Assembly (NCBI RefSeq): GCF_000949135.2
Contig: NZ_JTAN02000019.1
Span: 62,001 to 126,000 of the forward strand
Length of the DNA: 64,000 nt
From: Burkholderia sp. USMB20
Lineage (GTDB): Bacteria; Pseudomonadota; Gammaproteobacteria; Burkholderiales; Burkholderiaceae
Direction of reading: 5' to 3'
Part shown: one piece after another, positions 19,875 to 28,252 of the stretch
Position numbering within the stretch: the stretch's first letter is position 1
Layout of the letters: each line of letters opens with the position of its first letter
Program-made: the position numbers and the translations under genes
Notes under the pieces: model-generated
The model's database searches: none
Told to the model about the DNA's origin: nothing
The model's input: the letters and a program-made list of their open reading frames with translations, nothing else

Positions 19875-20174
19875 ATGTCATCCCGACAACATACGGGCCA
19901 CGAATACAGCCACGCGCGCGCGCATGAAGGCGAGCGCGAGCAGCAGGATCACGACAAGGGCGGCCACCAGAGCGGGCACGGCAAGGCGCCGAGCCCGGTC
20001 GACGTGCAGAAGGCGCTGAAGGGGATGGACTATCCGGCGAGCAAGGCGGAGGTGGTCGAGTGCGCGGAGCGCTCGCACGCCGATCCGCGCGTACTCGACA
20101 TGCTCAGGCAGATCCCCGATCGCGAATACGGCACGCCGGCATCGGTATCCAAGGAACTCGGGCGCCTGATGTGA
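19875..20174 (+). CDS. DUF2795-like small protein, 99 aa
   Basis: A strong AAGGAGG precedes the start. The N-terminal half is hydrophilic and rich in His, Glu and Gln (disordered, possibly metal-binding). The C-terminal half (VDVQKALKGMDYPASKAEVVECAERSHADPRVLDMLRQIP in part) matches the DUF2795 fold, a short helical domain common in actinobacterial and proteobacterial stress loci. No enzymatic function is known. Context suggests a stress accessory protein. Confidence 0.8.
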   Translation: MSSRQHTGHEYSHARAHEGEREQQDHDKGGHQSGHGKAPSPVDVQKALKGMDYPASKAEVVECAERSHADPRVLDMLRQIPDREYGTPASVSKELGRLM

Positions 20175-20241
20175 GCGCACCCGCGTCGCGTCGCGCCCGC
20201 GCTCGCGTGCGCGGCACCTTATGGCCACGAGGAGCACGACC

Positions 20242-20808
20242 ATGGCGATGATCGTCGCAGGCCGCTTCACGACGTTCGATGAAGCGGAAGGTGGGGCGCG
20301 CCACCTTTACGAGCGCGCGTTCGGCCCGGACGACGTGTCGATCTTCTTCCTGAACCCGGGCGGCCAGCACGCGCGTTTTCCGATCGGCGGCGACGTGTAT
20401 GCCGATACGGCCGCGAAGCCCGGCGGGCGCGGCGCGCTGGTCGGCGCGCTGCGCGGGCTGCTGATCGGCGCGATCGTCGGGCTGATCGTCTATGCGTTCG
20501 GCGTGCGCTACTGGTTCGTGCCGGCCGCCGGTGCGCTCGCCGGTGCCTATCTCGGTGCGTTCGGCGGCGCGCTCGGCCGGATGCGCGGCGAGCAGGCCGA
20601 AGGCAAGGGCATGCTCGCGAAGACCGAAACCGGCGTGATCCTGGCCGCGCGCGTGACGTCGACGACCGCGGCCACCGCGGAAGACGTGCTGCGTGCGACC
20701 GGCGCGCAAGCGATCGAACGTGTCGAAGGCGACTGGCAGGACGGCGAATGGCGCGACTTCGATCCGGTGCGCCGGCCGGACGGCACGACGCAGGGCACGC
20801 CGCGCTGA
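20242..20808 (+). CDS. Membrane protein with central glycine-rich segment, 188 aa
   Basis: Start 20242 is preferred over an ATG at 20221 because AGGAG lies at 20230-20234. The N-terminal ~50 residues form a soluble module (MIVAGRFTTFDEAE...FGPDDVSIFFLNPGG). Two hydrophobic Gly/Ala-rich helices follow (ALRGLLIGAIVGLIVYAFGV and AAGALAGAYLGAFGGALG), then a C-terminal soluble domain. The pattern resembles glycine-zipper inner-membrane stress proteins. A sequence similar to a sigma-54 element (CGGCACCTTATGGCCA, 20212) lies just upstream but lacks the -12 GC. Confidence 0.75.
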   Translation: MAMIVAGRFTTFDEAEGGARHLYERAFGPDDVSIFFLNPGGQHARFPIGGDVYADTAAKPGGRGALVGALRGLLIGAIVGLIVYAFGVRYWFVPAAGALAGAYLGAFGGALGRMRGEQAEGKGMLAKTETGVILAARVTSTTAATAEDVLRATGAQAIERVEGDWQDGEWRDFDPVRRPDGTTQGTPR

Positions 20809-20886
20809 GCATGCCGTTTCTGCACGCGCTTGCAACGCGGCGCGCGGCGCCCGTGCATCGCGCGTGCACCGGGCCGGGCCGCCGCG

Positions 20887-20902
20887 CGGCATGCCGCTTG
20901 CG
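20887..20902 (+). promoter_or_regulatory. Sigma-54 promoter of the stress SDR
   Basis: CGGCATGCCGCTTGCG. GGCA and TTGC are correctly spaced. It is nearly identical to the element in front of the uracil-DNA glycosylase gene (CGGCATGCCGGTTGCT). The predicted leader is about 23 bases. Confidence 0.6.
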
Positions 20903-20935
20903 ACGTCTCGCCGACACCCGTTCAAGGAGGAACCC

Positions 20936-21793
20936 ATGACGACGGCAAAGACCCTGCCACCCCAGGAACAGGCCCGGCAGCCGGGCACCGAGCGGGACAT
21001 GCATCCGAAGCCGCGCGACGAGGCGGCCGACTACGTCGGCAGCGGCAGGCTCGCCGGCAAGGTCGCGCTCGTGACGGGCGGCGACAGCGGGATTGGCCGC
21101 GCGGTCGCGATCGGTTTCGCGAAGGAGGGCGCGGACGTCGCGATCGTCTACCTGAACGAGTCGGACGATGCCGCGCACACGAAGCGCCTGATCGAGCAGG
21201 CGGGCCGGCGCTGCGAGGCCATCGCTTGCGACGTCGGCGACCGCCGGCAGGCGCGCGACGCCGTCGCGCGCACGGTCGAGCGGTTGGGGCGCCTCGACGT
21301 GCTGGTCAACAACGCGGGCGAACAGCATCCGCAGCCGGGCATCGAGGACGTGACCGAGGAACAGCTCGAGCGCACGTTCCGCACGAACGTGTACGGCATG
21401 TTCTTCTGCACGCAGGCCGCGCTGCCGCACATGAAAGCGGGCGGGCGCATCGTCAACACCGCGTCGGTGACCGCGTATCACGGCAGCCCGAAGCTGCCCG
21501 ACTACTCGGCGACCAAGGGCGCGATCGTCGCGTTCACGCGTTCGCTGTCGATCGAGCTGGCCGAGCGCGACATTCGCGTGAACGCCGTCGCGCCGGGGCC
21601 GATCTGGACGCCGCTGATCCCGTCGACCTTCACCGCCGAACAGGTCGCGACGTTCGGCTCGAACGTGCCGCTCAAGCGGCCGGGGCAGCCGGACGAGCTG
21701 ATCGGCTGCTATGTGCTGCTCGCGTCGGACGGCGCGAGCTACATGACGGGACAGACCTTGCATCCGAACGGCGGCTCGATCGTCGGCGGGTGA
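20936..21793 (+). CDS. Stress-type SDR oxidoreductase, 285 aa (YghA/YhxC-like)
   Basis: It has an extra N-terminal arm of ~45 residues (PPQEQARQPGTERDMHPKP) typical of the YghA/YhxC/YdaD group found in general-stress regulons. The core shows TGGDSGIGRAVA, NNAGEQHPQ, the Ser of NTASVTAYHG and the YSATKGA active site, and it ends PNGGSIVGG. It is a predicted NAD(P)-dependent oxidoreductase, possibly acting on aldehydes. AAGGAGG lies 7 bases upstream of the start. Confidence 0.9.
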   Translation: MTTAKTLPPQEQARQPGTERDMHPKPRDEAADYVGSGRLAGKVALVTGGDSGIGRAVAIGFAKEGADVAIVYLNESDDAAHTKRLIEQAGRRCEAIACDVGDRRQARDAVARTVERLGRLDVLVNNAGEQHPQPGIEDVTEEQLERTFRTNVYGMFFCTQAALPHMKAGGRIVNTASVTAYHGSPKLPDYSATKGAIVAFTRSLSIELAERDIRVNAVAPGPIWTPLIPSTFTAEQVATFGSNVPLKRPGQPDELIGCYVLLASDGASYMTGQTLHPNGGSIVGG

Positions 21794-21821
21794 TGATGCC
21801 CGCCACACCAGGAGAAAGCGC

Positions 21822-22436
21822 ATGAAACAACCCAACTGGACGATCGCGGCGCTCGCCGCGGGCGTGCTCGCCATGGCGGGGCTCGCGCAGGCACAGGCGC
21901 CGAGCGAGCCGCCCGCGTCGAATTCGCATGTGCCGGGCGGCGTGATCAACCCGTCGTCGGGCGCCGCCGGCGCGGGCGATCCGGGCATCGCGAAGGCGCC
22001 GCAGCGCGGCGATGCGGAATTCGTCGACAAGGCCGCGCTGGCCGGCAAGGCCGAAGTGCAGGCGAGCCAGCTCGCGTTGAAGCAGGCGCAGTCGCCGGAC
22101 GTGCGCGCGTTCGCGAAACGCATGGTGGCCGACCACGGCAAGGCGAACGCGAAGCTCGACGAGGTCGCCGCGCGCGCGGGCATGAAGCCGCAGGTCGAGC
22201 AGATCCACGACCCGGACGTCGAAGCGCTGCGCGGCAAGAGCGGACACGACTTCGACACGGCGTATGTGGCCGCGGCCGGCCCGGACGCGCACAAGAAGGC
22301 GGTCGCGCTGTTCGAGGACGAGGCGCGCGGCGGCCAGGACGCGCAGCTGCGGGCGTTCGCGACCGCGGCGCTGCCGACGCTCAGGCATCACCTGAGCATG
22401 GCGGAAGCACTCCAGCGCAAGGTGGGCGCGCAGTAA
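21822..22436 (+). CDS. Secreted DUF4142 protein, 204 aa
   Basis: A signal peptide (WTIAALAAGVLAMAGLAQAQA) cleaves near residue 26. A Pro/Gly-rich linker follows, then a helical DUF4142 domain (~65-200): DAEFVDKAALAGKAEVQASQ, VRAFAKRMVADHGKAN and a closing LRHHLSMAEAL. Such domains are ferritin-like four-helix bundles of unknown role in the periplasm and are frequent in stress islands. It is spaced 28 bases after the SDR and is likely in one unit with it. A hairpin terminator follows. Confidence 0.88.
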   Translation: MKQPNWTIAALAAGVLAMAGLAQAQAPSEPPASNSHVPGGVINPSSGAAGAGDPGIAKAPQRGDAEFVDKAALAGKAEVQASQLALKQAQSPDVRAFAKRMVADHGKANAKLDEVAARAGMKPQVEQIHDPDVEALRGKSGHDFDTAYVAAAGPDAHKKAVALFEDEARGGQDAQLRAFATAALPTLRHHLSMAEALQRKVGAQ

Positions 22437-22456
22437 CGCGTGCCCGGTTCAACCCC

Positions 22457-22482
22457 AGGGCCGCGCGGGCGGCCCGTTTTTT
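22457..22482 (+). terminator. Rho-independent terminator after the DUF4142 gene
   Basis: GGGCCGC pairs with GCGGCCC across a short loop, and the stem is followed by GTTTTTT. It separates the SDR/DUF4142 unit from the ferritin-like gene, although readthrough is possible. Confidence 0.75.
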
Positions 22483-22495
22483 CGGAGAAGCAGTC

Positions 22496-23107
22496 ATGGG
22501 CCAACGGCAATCGAAGCACGAAGGCATCCTGGCGTTGCTGTGCCAGGCATACGAAACCGAGCTCGGCGGCGCGAAGATCTACGAGGCCGCGCTCAAGTGT
22601 GCGACCGACGAGGACCTGCACAAGGAATGGGAGAAGTACCACCGCGAAACGATGCATCACCAGGAAGTGCTGCGCAAGGTATTCGACACGCTCGGCCTCG
22701 ATCCGGATACGCAGTCGCCGGGGCGCGCCGCCGTGGCGGCGACCGGCAAGTCGCTCGTCCAGGTGATCGAGCAGGCGAAGAAGCAGGCCGACCCGGCGGT
22801 CGCGCAGATCGTCGCGGCCGAGTGCGTGGTGCTCGCCGAGACGAAGGACCACCTGAACTGGGAGCTGATCGGCTATGCGGCCGACCAGCTGCGCGATCGC
22901 GACGCGGCGAAGGCGCTGAAGGCCGCGCACGACGAGGTGGAGGCGGACGAGGACCATCACCTGTATCACACCCGCGGCTGGGCGCGCGAGATGTGGATCG
23001 ACTCGATGGGCTTCAAGGCGGTGCTGCCGCCGCCGGAAGAAGTGAAGAAGGTCGAGTCGGCGGCCGATGCGGCGCGGGCCGAAAAGTCGCGCGGCAAGAT
23101 GATGTGA
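22496..23107 (+). CDS. Ferritin-like domain protein, 203 aa
   Basis: A four-helix protein with repeated carboxylate/His positions (ETELGGAKIYEAALKC, KYHRETMHHQEVL, ECVVLAETKDHLNWELI, DEVEADEDHHLYH), which fits a di-iron ferritin-like or rubrerythrin-like fold. It may store iron or remove peroxide, but no catalytic residue can be assigned with certainty. The start is preceded by CGGAGAAG and follows a terminator, so it may have its own promoter within a very short gap. Confidence 0.78.
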   Translation: MGQRQSKHEGILALLCQAYETELGGAKIYEAALKCATDEDLHKEWEKYHRETMHHQEVLRKVFDTLGLDPDTQSPGRAAVAATGKSLVQVIEQAKKQADPAVAQIVAAECVVLAETKDHLNWELIGYAADQLRDRDAAKALKAAHDEVEADEDHHLYHTRGWAREMWIDSMGFKAVLPPPEEVKKVESAADAARAEKSRGKMM

Positions 23108-23123
23108 CGCTGCCGGTCGGGCA

Positions 23124-23167
23124 ATCGGGCGACGCCGCTCGCGCGGCGTGCCCGGTTGTCGCCCGAT
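23124..23167. terminator. Long GC hairpin after the ferritin-like gene
   Basis: ATCGGGCGAC pairs perfectly with GTCGCCCGAT, enclosing a nested GCCGC/GCGGC stem. It lies between convergent genes and could end transcription from both sides; there is no T run. A second small hairpin (GGTTGC/GCAACC) is at 23211-23226. Confidence 0.45.
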
Positions 23168-23238
23168 CGTCAGGGTCGTTCGCTTTCCACGCCGTCCGTC
23201 ACGCGTGAACGGTTGCAGGCGCAACCATGCCGTCCAGA

Positions 23239-24561
23239 TCAGCTCAGCATGTCCGCGGCCATCACGACCACCGATGCCGCCATCAGCGCGACCGCCAGCC
23301 ACCCGAACACCTTCGACGCGATGCCGCTGCCCGGCTGGCCGGCCGCATCGCGCCGCTGCGACAGCAGCATCACGAGCACCAGCATCGGCACCGCCGCGAC
23401 GCCGTTGAGCACCGCGCTCCAGTACAACGCCTTGATCGGATCGACCGGGCTGAAGCAGATCGCGATGCCGACGATCACGCAGCCGGCCAGTACCGCATAG
23501 AACGCGGGTGCGCGCCGCACCGGTTCGTTCAGCCCTTCGCGGAACCGCCACGCCTCCGCGCAACCGTATGCGGCGCTGCCCGCGAACGCGGGGATCGCGA
23601 GCAGCCCGCAGCCGACGATGCCGAACGCGAACACGACGAATGCCGCCTCGCCGGCGATCGGGCGCAGCGCCTCGGCAGCCTGCGCGGTGGAGCCGATGTC
23701 GTGCTTGCCGTGCGAGAAGCACACCGCCGCGCCGATCACCATGATGCAGAACGACACCGCGTTGGTGACGATCATCCCGGTCCAGGTGTCGAACGTGATG
23801 CGCCGCCCGGTTTCACGGCGCGCGCCGGGCGTGCACGCGGTGTCGCCGTTGCGGCGCTCGACCTGGGTTTCCTCGACCTCGAGCGCGGCCTGCCATACGA
23901 ACAGGTACGGGCTCAGCGTCGTGCCGAGCACCGCGACCGCCGTGGTCGCATAGTCGTGCGTGAACGCGATGTGCGGCAGGACGATCGCGTGCAGCAGGCC
24001 GCGCCAGTCGATGTGCACGAACCCGAGTTCGAGCACGTAGGCGAGCAGGCCGAACGTCATCCATTTGAGCCAGCGCGCGTAGCGTTCGTAGGACAGCAGC
24101 ACCTGCAGCGCGAGCGACGCGATGCCGTAGACGGGCGCATACCAGTAGCTGCGGCCACCGGCGACGAGCGCGGTCGCATCACCCATCGCGGCGAGGTCGG
24201 CGCCAACGTTCACGACATTGACGATCACCACCATGACGATCAGGGCCTTGGCGAGTCGGGCGGAGAACTGCTCGCGGATGCCGGCCACGAGGCCTTCGCG
24301 GTTGGCGCGTCCGATGAATGCCGCCGCAAGCTGCACGGCCACCATCATCGGCAGCGTGATCACGATCATCCACAGCATGTGGAAGCCGAACTGGCTGCCG
24401 GCCTGCGCATAGACGGCGACGTTGCTCGGATCGGCGTCGGACGCGCCCGCGAGCAGGCCGGGGCCGAGCCGACGGTACCAGGGCTTCGCGGCGGTGGTGG
24501 CGGCCGGGTCGGTTGTGGCGGCCGGGGTGTCGCGCGACGCGCCGCCGCGCAGGTCGCTCAT
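23239..24561 (-). CDS. Nramp-related divalent metal transporter, 440 aa
   Basis: It has about 11 hydrophobic helices. TM1 carries ASDADPSNVAVY where classical Nramp has DPGN. The TM6 region reads GTTLSPYLFVWQ where Mn/Fe Nramps have an MPH motif, so the metal-ligand Met is replaced by Ser and His by Tyr. This is the pattern of Nramp-related Mg-type transporters rather than MntH, so Mg2+ or another ion should be considered. A His/Arg-rich loop lies around residues 205-230. The start overlaps the stop of the uracil-DNA glycosylase gene (ATGA), so both come from one transcript. Confidence 0.85.
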   Translation of the reverse strand: MSDLRGGASRDTPAATTDPAATTAAKPWYRRLGPGLLAGASDADPSNVAVYAQAGSQFGFHMLWMIVITLPMMVAVQLAAAFIGRANREGLVAGIREQFSARLAKALIVMVVIVNVVNVGADLAAMGDATALVAGGRSYWYAPVYGIASLALQVLLSYERYARWLKWMTFGLLAYVLELGFVHIDWRGLLHAIVLPHIAFTHDYATTAVAVLGTTLSPYLFVWQAALEVEETQVERRNGDTACTPGARRETGRRITFDTWTGMIVTNAVSFCIMVIGAAVCFSHGKHDIGSTAQAAEALRPIAGEAAFVVFAFGIVGCGLLAIPAFAGSAAYGCAEAWRFREGLNEPVRRAPAFYAVLAGCVIVGIAICFSPVDPIKALYWSAVLNGVAAVPMLVLVMLLSQRRDAAGQPGSGIASKVFGWLAVALMAASVVVMAADMLS

Positions 24562-25213
24562 TCGGCGTCTCCCGATGCCTCGTGCGCGCCGCCGTTGCCG
24601 CGCGCGAGGCGGGACGCGGTGCGCAGCGCGTCGACGAGCGTCCGGTACGCATGCTCGCGCGAATCGGCGCCGCGTGTGCGCAGCACGTAGGACGGGTGAT
24701 AGGTCGCGACGACGAGACAACCGTCCGGCGAGCGCACCGGCTTGCGCGTGCGCTCCAGCGTCGCGTCGTTGTCCTGCAGCACCGCGCGCAGCGCCGTCGC
24801 CCGAGCGCGACGATCACGCGCGGGCTCCACGCGTCGAGCTCGCGTTCGAGCCAGTAGCGGCAGGCGGCGACCTCGGCTGCGCGGGCGTCTGTGCAGCCGC
24901 CGCTTGCCGCGCGGTTCCCATTTGAAGTGCTGACCGCGTTGGTCAGGTAGACGCTCGTGCGTGCAATGCCGGCCTCGTCGAGCGCGCGATCGAGCATGCG
25001 GCCCGCCGCGCCGACGAACGGGATGCCCGCGCGGTCCTCCTGGTCGCCCGGCTGTTCGCCGACCAGCATGATGCGCGCGTCGACGGGCCCGGCGCCGGGC
25101 ACCGGCTGCGTCGCATGTTCCCACAGCCCGCAGCGGCGGCATGCGTCGAGCGTGGCCGGTGTGTCGGCGGCGGCCGGGACCGCAGCCGGTTTCGTGCTCG
25201 GGTCGCGCTTCAT
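24558..25213 (-). pseudogene. UdgX-like uracil-DNA glycosylase disrupted by three small deletions
   Basis: The start is at 25213. Residues show the family-4/UdgX motifs: CRRCGLWEHATQPVPG, IMLVGEQPGDQEDRAG and FVGAAGRMLD. In the next stretch a neighbouring frame carries HFKWEPRGKRRLH, the R-loop of UdgX, whose His links covalently to DNA. Entering it requires restoring one A at ~24930, and leaving it requires restoring two bases at ~24885. A third one-base loss at ~24801 separates VIVALG from ATALRAVLQDNDATLER and the closing ATYHPSYVLR motif. All losses are in repetitive or GC contexts, so sequence error or decay are both possible. The repaired protein would be ~219 residues. Confidence 0.78.
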
Positions 25214-25538
25214 GCCAATCCTCCGGTGCAGGCCGACGCCGCGCGCGCGAAGCGGCATGCTCGGGCGCGCGCGACAAGCCGATCGAAGGCGTTGCCGGGG
25301 CGGAACATCGGCAGTGTGTGCATCGGCGGCTCCCGTATCGACGATATCGACGAGATGCAGCAACCGGCATGCCGCGTGCGGTCGCGATGGACGCGTCGTG
25401 TGTCGGAGCCGCATCCGGTGATGGCGGGGGACAGGGGGTCCAAGCAGCCCCCGGCGATGCTCCAGCCGCCTTGCACGGTACGACTTGCAAAACGGCATCG
25501 AGCGGCCCGGAGCGGCCTAGAGCGCCGTCGTGCGGTGC
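25214..25538. other. Upstream region of the uracil-DNA glycosylase gene
   Basis: No gene is seen in these 325 bases. It holds one sigma-54 element on the minus strand at 25359-25374. The remainder up to the MFS gene end is featureless GC-rich sequence with a C/G-rich patch (gggggacagggggtcc). Confidence 0.5.
25359..25374 (-). promoter_or_regulatory. Sigma-54 promoter of the UdgX/Nramp unit
   Basis: On the minus strand: CGGCATGCCGGTTGCT, with GGCA at -24, TTGCT at -12 and correct spacing. The predicted leader is about 135 bases, longer than for the other sites. Confidence 0.55.
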
Positions 25539-26744
25539 TCAGCCGCCTGCCGTGCGCGCCGCGGCGGCGCGTCCCGCCGCGAACGCCGCCACGCCGGCGC
25601 AAACGAGCAGCGCCGCACTCATCGCGAAGGTCGCGCGATAGCCGTGCAGGTCGTACAGCAGGCCGCCTGTCGTCGCGCCGAGTGCGATCGCGAGCTGCAC
25701 GACCGCGACCATCAGGCCGCCGCCGGCTTCCGCGTCATGCGGCAGCGTGCGCGCGAGCCAGGTCCACCAGCCGACGGGCGCGGCCGTGCCGGTCAGTCCC
25801 CACAGGGCAAGCAGGCCCGCGGTGGCGGCGGTCGACGCGCCGCACCACACGAGCGCGACGGCGATCGCGGCCATCAGCAGCGGGGTGACGCCGAGCGTGC
25901 GGTACAGCCCGTTCTTCAGGCACGCACCGATCAGGATCGTCCCCGCGACCCCGGCCACGCCGATCGCGAGCAGCATCAGCGACAGCGTGGCATTGCCGAC
26001 GTGCGTCACCGTTTCGAGGAACGGCCGCAGGTACGTGAACAGCGCGAACTGTCCCATGAACAGCAGGCTGACGGCCGCCATGCCGAGCGCGACCGGCACG
26101 CGGCCGAGCAGTGCGAGCGCATTGGCGGGCGCCGCGTGCGATGCGGCCTTCATCGGCGGCAGGCTGACGAGTTTCCAGCCGAACGCGAGCGCCGCGACCG
26201 GCACGACGCAGAAGAATGCCCAGCGCCAGCCGACGATGCCGCCGAGAAAGCTGCCGAGCGGCGCCGCGACGACGGTCGCGAGCGCGTTGCCGCCGTTCAC
26301 GATCGCCAGCGCGCGCGGCACCTGGGCATCGGGCACCAGCCGCATCGCGGTCGCGGCCGACATCGACCAGAACCCGCCGATCGCAACACCGATCAGTGCG
26401 CGCCCCGCGATGAAGGCAACGTAATTCGGTGCGAATGCAACGATCGTGCCGGAGACGATCGTCAGCAGCGTCAGCACGAGCAGCAGCCGCTTGCGATCGC
26501 GCCGTCCGGCCAGCGACGCGATGAACAGGCTCGTCACGAGCGCGAAGGCGCCGGACACGGAAATGGCCTGGCCCGCCTGGCCTTCGCTGACGTGCAGGTC
26601 GGTGGCGATCGGCGTCAGCAGGCTGACCGGCATGAATTCGGACGCGACGAGCGCGAACGCGCCGAGCGCCATCGCGAGGACGGCGCCCCATGCGGCGGTT
26701 TGAACGGGCGCGGGGCGCCGGTCGGAAGTGGCAACGGCTTGCAT
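25539..26744 (-). CDS. MFS efflux transporter (DHA1, NepI/YdhP-like), 401 aa
   Basis: Twelve predicted helices. The N-terminal region FALVASEFMPVSLLTPIATDLHVSEGQAGQ is typical of the NepI/AraJ/YdhP group that exports purine nucleosides, sugars or drugs. A motif-A-like loop (SLAGRRDRKRLLL) lies between TM2 and TM3. The start M at 26744 is chosen because homologous sequence begins there. It is read toward the uracil-DNA glycosylase gene, with the DUF4148 gene upstream. A LysR gene lies divergently beyond that and is a candidate regulator. Confidence 0.85.
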   Translation of the reverse strand: MQAVATSDRRPAPVQTAAWGAVLAMALGAFALVASEFMPVSLLTPIATDLHVSEGQAGQAISVSGAFALVTSLFIASLAGRRDRKRLLLVLTLLTIVSGTIVAFAPNYVAFIAGRALIGVAIGGFWSMSAATAMRLVPDAQVPRALAIVNGGNALATVVAAPLGSFLGGIVGWRWAFFCVVPVAALAFGWKLVSLPPMKAASHAAPANALALLGRVPVALGMAAVSLLFMGQFALFTYLRPFLETVTHVGNATLSLMLLAIGVAGVAGTILIGACLKNGLYRTLGVTPLLMAAIAVALVWCGASTAATAGLLALWGLTGTAAPVGWWTWLARTLPHDAEAGGGLMVAVVQLAIALGATTGGLLYDLHGYRATFAMSAALLVCAGVAAFAAGRAAAARTAGG

Positions 26745-26785
26745 CGTCGAAGCGGTGCGGATCGTGGGCGAAGGGGCGGCGTCGG

Positions 26786-27046
26786 TCAGTCGCAGCGCGC
26801 GGCGGCCGCGCCGCGATCGGCCAGATGCGTGCGGGCGCCGGCATCGTGCGCGGCCATGACGCGTACGGACGCGGCCTGGGCATCGTCCACCCACGTGCGC
26901 GGATTCGCGCGTGCCGGATTGAAGCCGGCGGCTTCGTAGCGAATCATGTCTTCGCGCACCTGCTCGCGCGTCAGGCCCTGCGCATGGGCGAACAACGGGC
27001 CGGACACGACAAGTGCGGCGACGAGAAGGCGAAGAGCGGATTTCAC
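26786..27046 (-). CDS. Small secreted DUF4148-type protein, 86 aa
   Basis: A GTG start at 27046 with GGAG upstream gives a clean signal peptide (ALRLLVAALVVSGPLFAHA). The mature part, GLTREQVREDMIRYEAAGFNPARA, is the hallmark of the DUF4148 family, which is very abundant in Burkholderia. A TTG start upstream would add 13 residues before the signal peptide and is less likely. The function is unknown. Confidence 0.82.
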   Translation of the reverse strand: MKSALRLLVAALVVSGPLFAHAQGLTREQVREDMIRYEAAGFNPARANPRTWVDDAQAASVRVMAAHDAGARTHLADRGAAAARCD

Positions 27047-27169
27047 GAGACGGACTCCGGAAAGGAATGCAGGGGAGATCCCCAAAAGTCGGCTACGGCC
27101 GCACGGGGACCCGAAGGCTTCGCAGTCTATCGACCCACGATCGATCGATTAAGTAGCGCGGCGCGCTTG

Positions 27170-27181
27170 GACTTATAAGTC
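27170..27181. promoter_or_regulatory. Palindrome GACTTATAAGTC upstream of lysR
   Basis: This perfect 12-base palindrome lies in the intergenic region between the DUF4148/MFS genes and the lysR gene, 88 bases before the lysR start. It is a candidate operator for the LysR protein or a neighbour; the sequence does not show which protein binds. Confidence 0.4.
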
Positions 27182-27269
27182 AGTCTAATGAATGGACGGA
27201 AGCCGTACCGGGTGGCGCGCGGCGCGTCGGTGCTAGGATGGGCGTCCGTTTCGACAGGAGCCGCCCGAC

Positions 27270-28163
27270 ATGCCGCGCGAAAACCTCAACGATCTGCTGG
27301 CGTTTCTCGCGGTGGCGCGCGACCGGAGCTTCACGCGCGCGGCGGCGCGCCTCGGTGTGTCGCAATCGGCGCTGAGCCAGACGGTGCGCGATTTCGAAGC
27401 GCGGCTCGGCGTGCGGCTGCTGACGCGCACGACGCGCAGCGTGTCGACGACCGAAGCGGGCGAGGAACTGTTCCGGACCGTCGCGCCGCGCATCGACGAG
27501 ATCGAAACGAAGCTCGCCGCCGTGGCCGATTTCCGCGACAAGCCGGCCGGCGTCGTGCGGATCACGGCCACCGAGCATCCGATCGACACGATCATCTGGC
27601 CGAAGCTCAGGAAGGTGCTGCCCGACTACCCCGACATCCGCGTCGAGTTCTCGGTCGACTACGGGCTGTCGAACATCGTCGAGGAGCGCTACGACATCGG
27701 CGTGCGCTACGGCAACCAGGTCGCGAAGGACATGATCGCGGTGCGCATCAGCCCGGACATCCGGATGGCGATGGTTGCGTCGCCGGCCTATCTCGACGGC
27801 CGCAAGCCGCCGAAGACGCCGCAGGACCTGCTCGATCACGATTGCGTGACGCTGCGGCTCGCGACCGCGAAGGGCATCTATGCATGGGAGCTGAAGAAGG
27901 GCAGGAACGAGATCCAGGCGCGCGTGAACGGGCGGATCACCTGCAATACGCAGCCGCAGATGCTGCAGGCGGCGCTGGACGGATTCGGCATCGCGTTCGT
28001 CACCGAGGACATCGTGCTCGACCACGTGCACGCCGGCAGGCTGCGCATCGTGATGCCGGACTGGTGCCCGGTCTTTCCCGGCTATCACGCGTACTACCCG
28101 AGCCGCCGCCAGGCGTCGCGCGCGTTTTCGATCGTGATCGATGCGTTGCGGCATCGCGCGTAG
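27270..28163 (+). CDS. LysR-family transcriptional regulator, 297 aa
   Basis: The N-terminal winged helix-turn-helix (residues ~1-60) has FLAVARDRSFTRAAARLGVSQSALSQ, followed by the linker helix and a co-inducer domain (DKPAGVVRITATEHPIDT onward). It resembles the large CrgA/DmlR-type group (VRITA, then DGFGIAFVTEDIV). It is divergent from the DUF4148 and MFS genes, so it probably regulates them. A palindrome lies in the shared region. Confidence 0.9.
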   Translation: MPRENLNDLLAFLAVARDRSFTRAAARLGVSQSALSQTVRDFEARLGVRLLTRTTRSVSTTEAGEELFRTVAPRIDEIETKLAAVADFRDKPAGVVRITATEHPIDTIIWPKLRKVLPDYPDIRVEFSVDYGLSNIVEERYDIGVRYGNQVAKDMIAVRISPDIRMAMVASPAYLDGRKPPKTPQDLLDHDCVTLRLATAKGIYAWELKKGRNEIQARVNGRITCNTQPQMLQAALDGFGIAFVTEDIVLDHVHAGRLRIVMPDWCPVFPGYHAYYPSRRQASRAFSIVIDALRHRA

Positions 28164-28252
28164 CGCGGCGGCGGAGCCGGGCATCTCCGGGCTGGGTGTG
28201 GCTGCCCGAATCATGCAAAATACCGGGCATTCGAGATGTGGAGACACGGCCC

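Noticed and set aside
20212-20227. CGGCACCTTATGGCCA as sigma-54 promoter of the 188-aa protein
   Set aside because: The -12 GC is replaced by CC, and the element runs over the alternative start codon.
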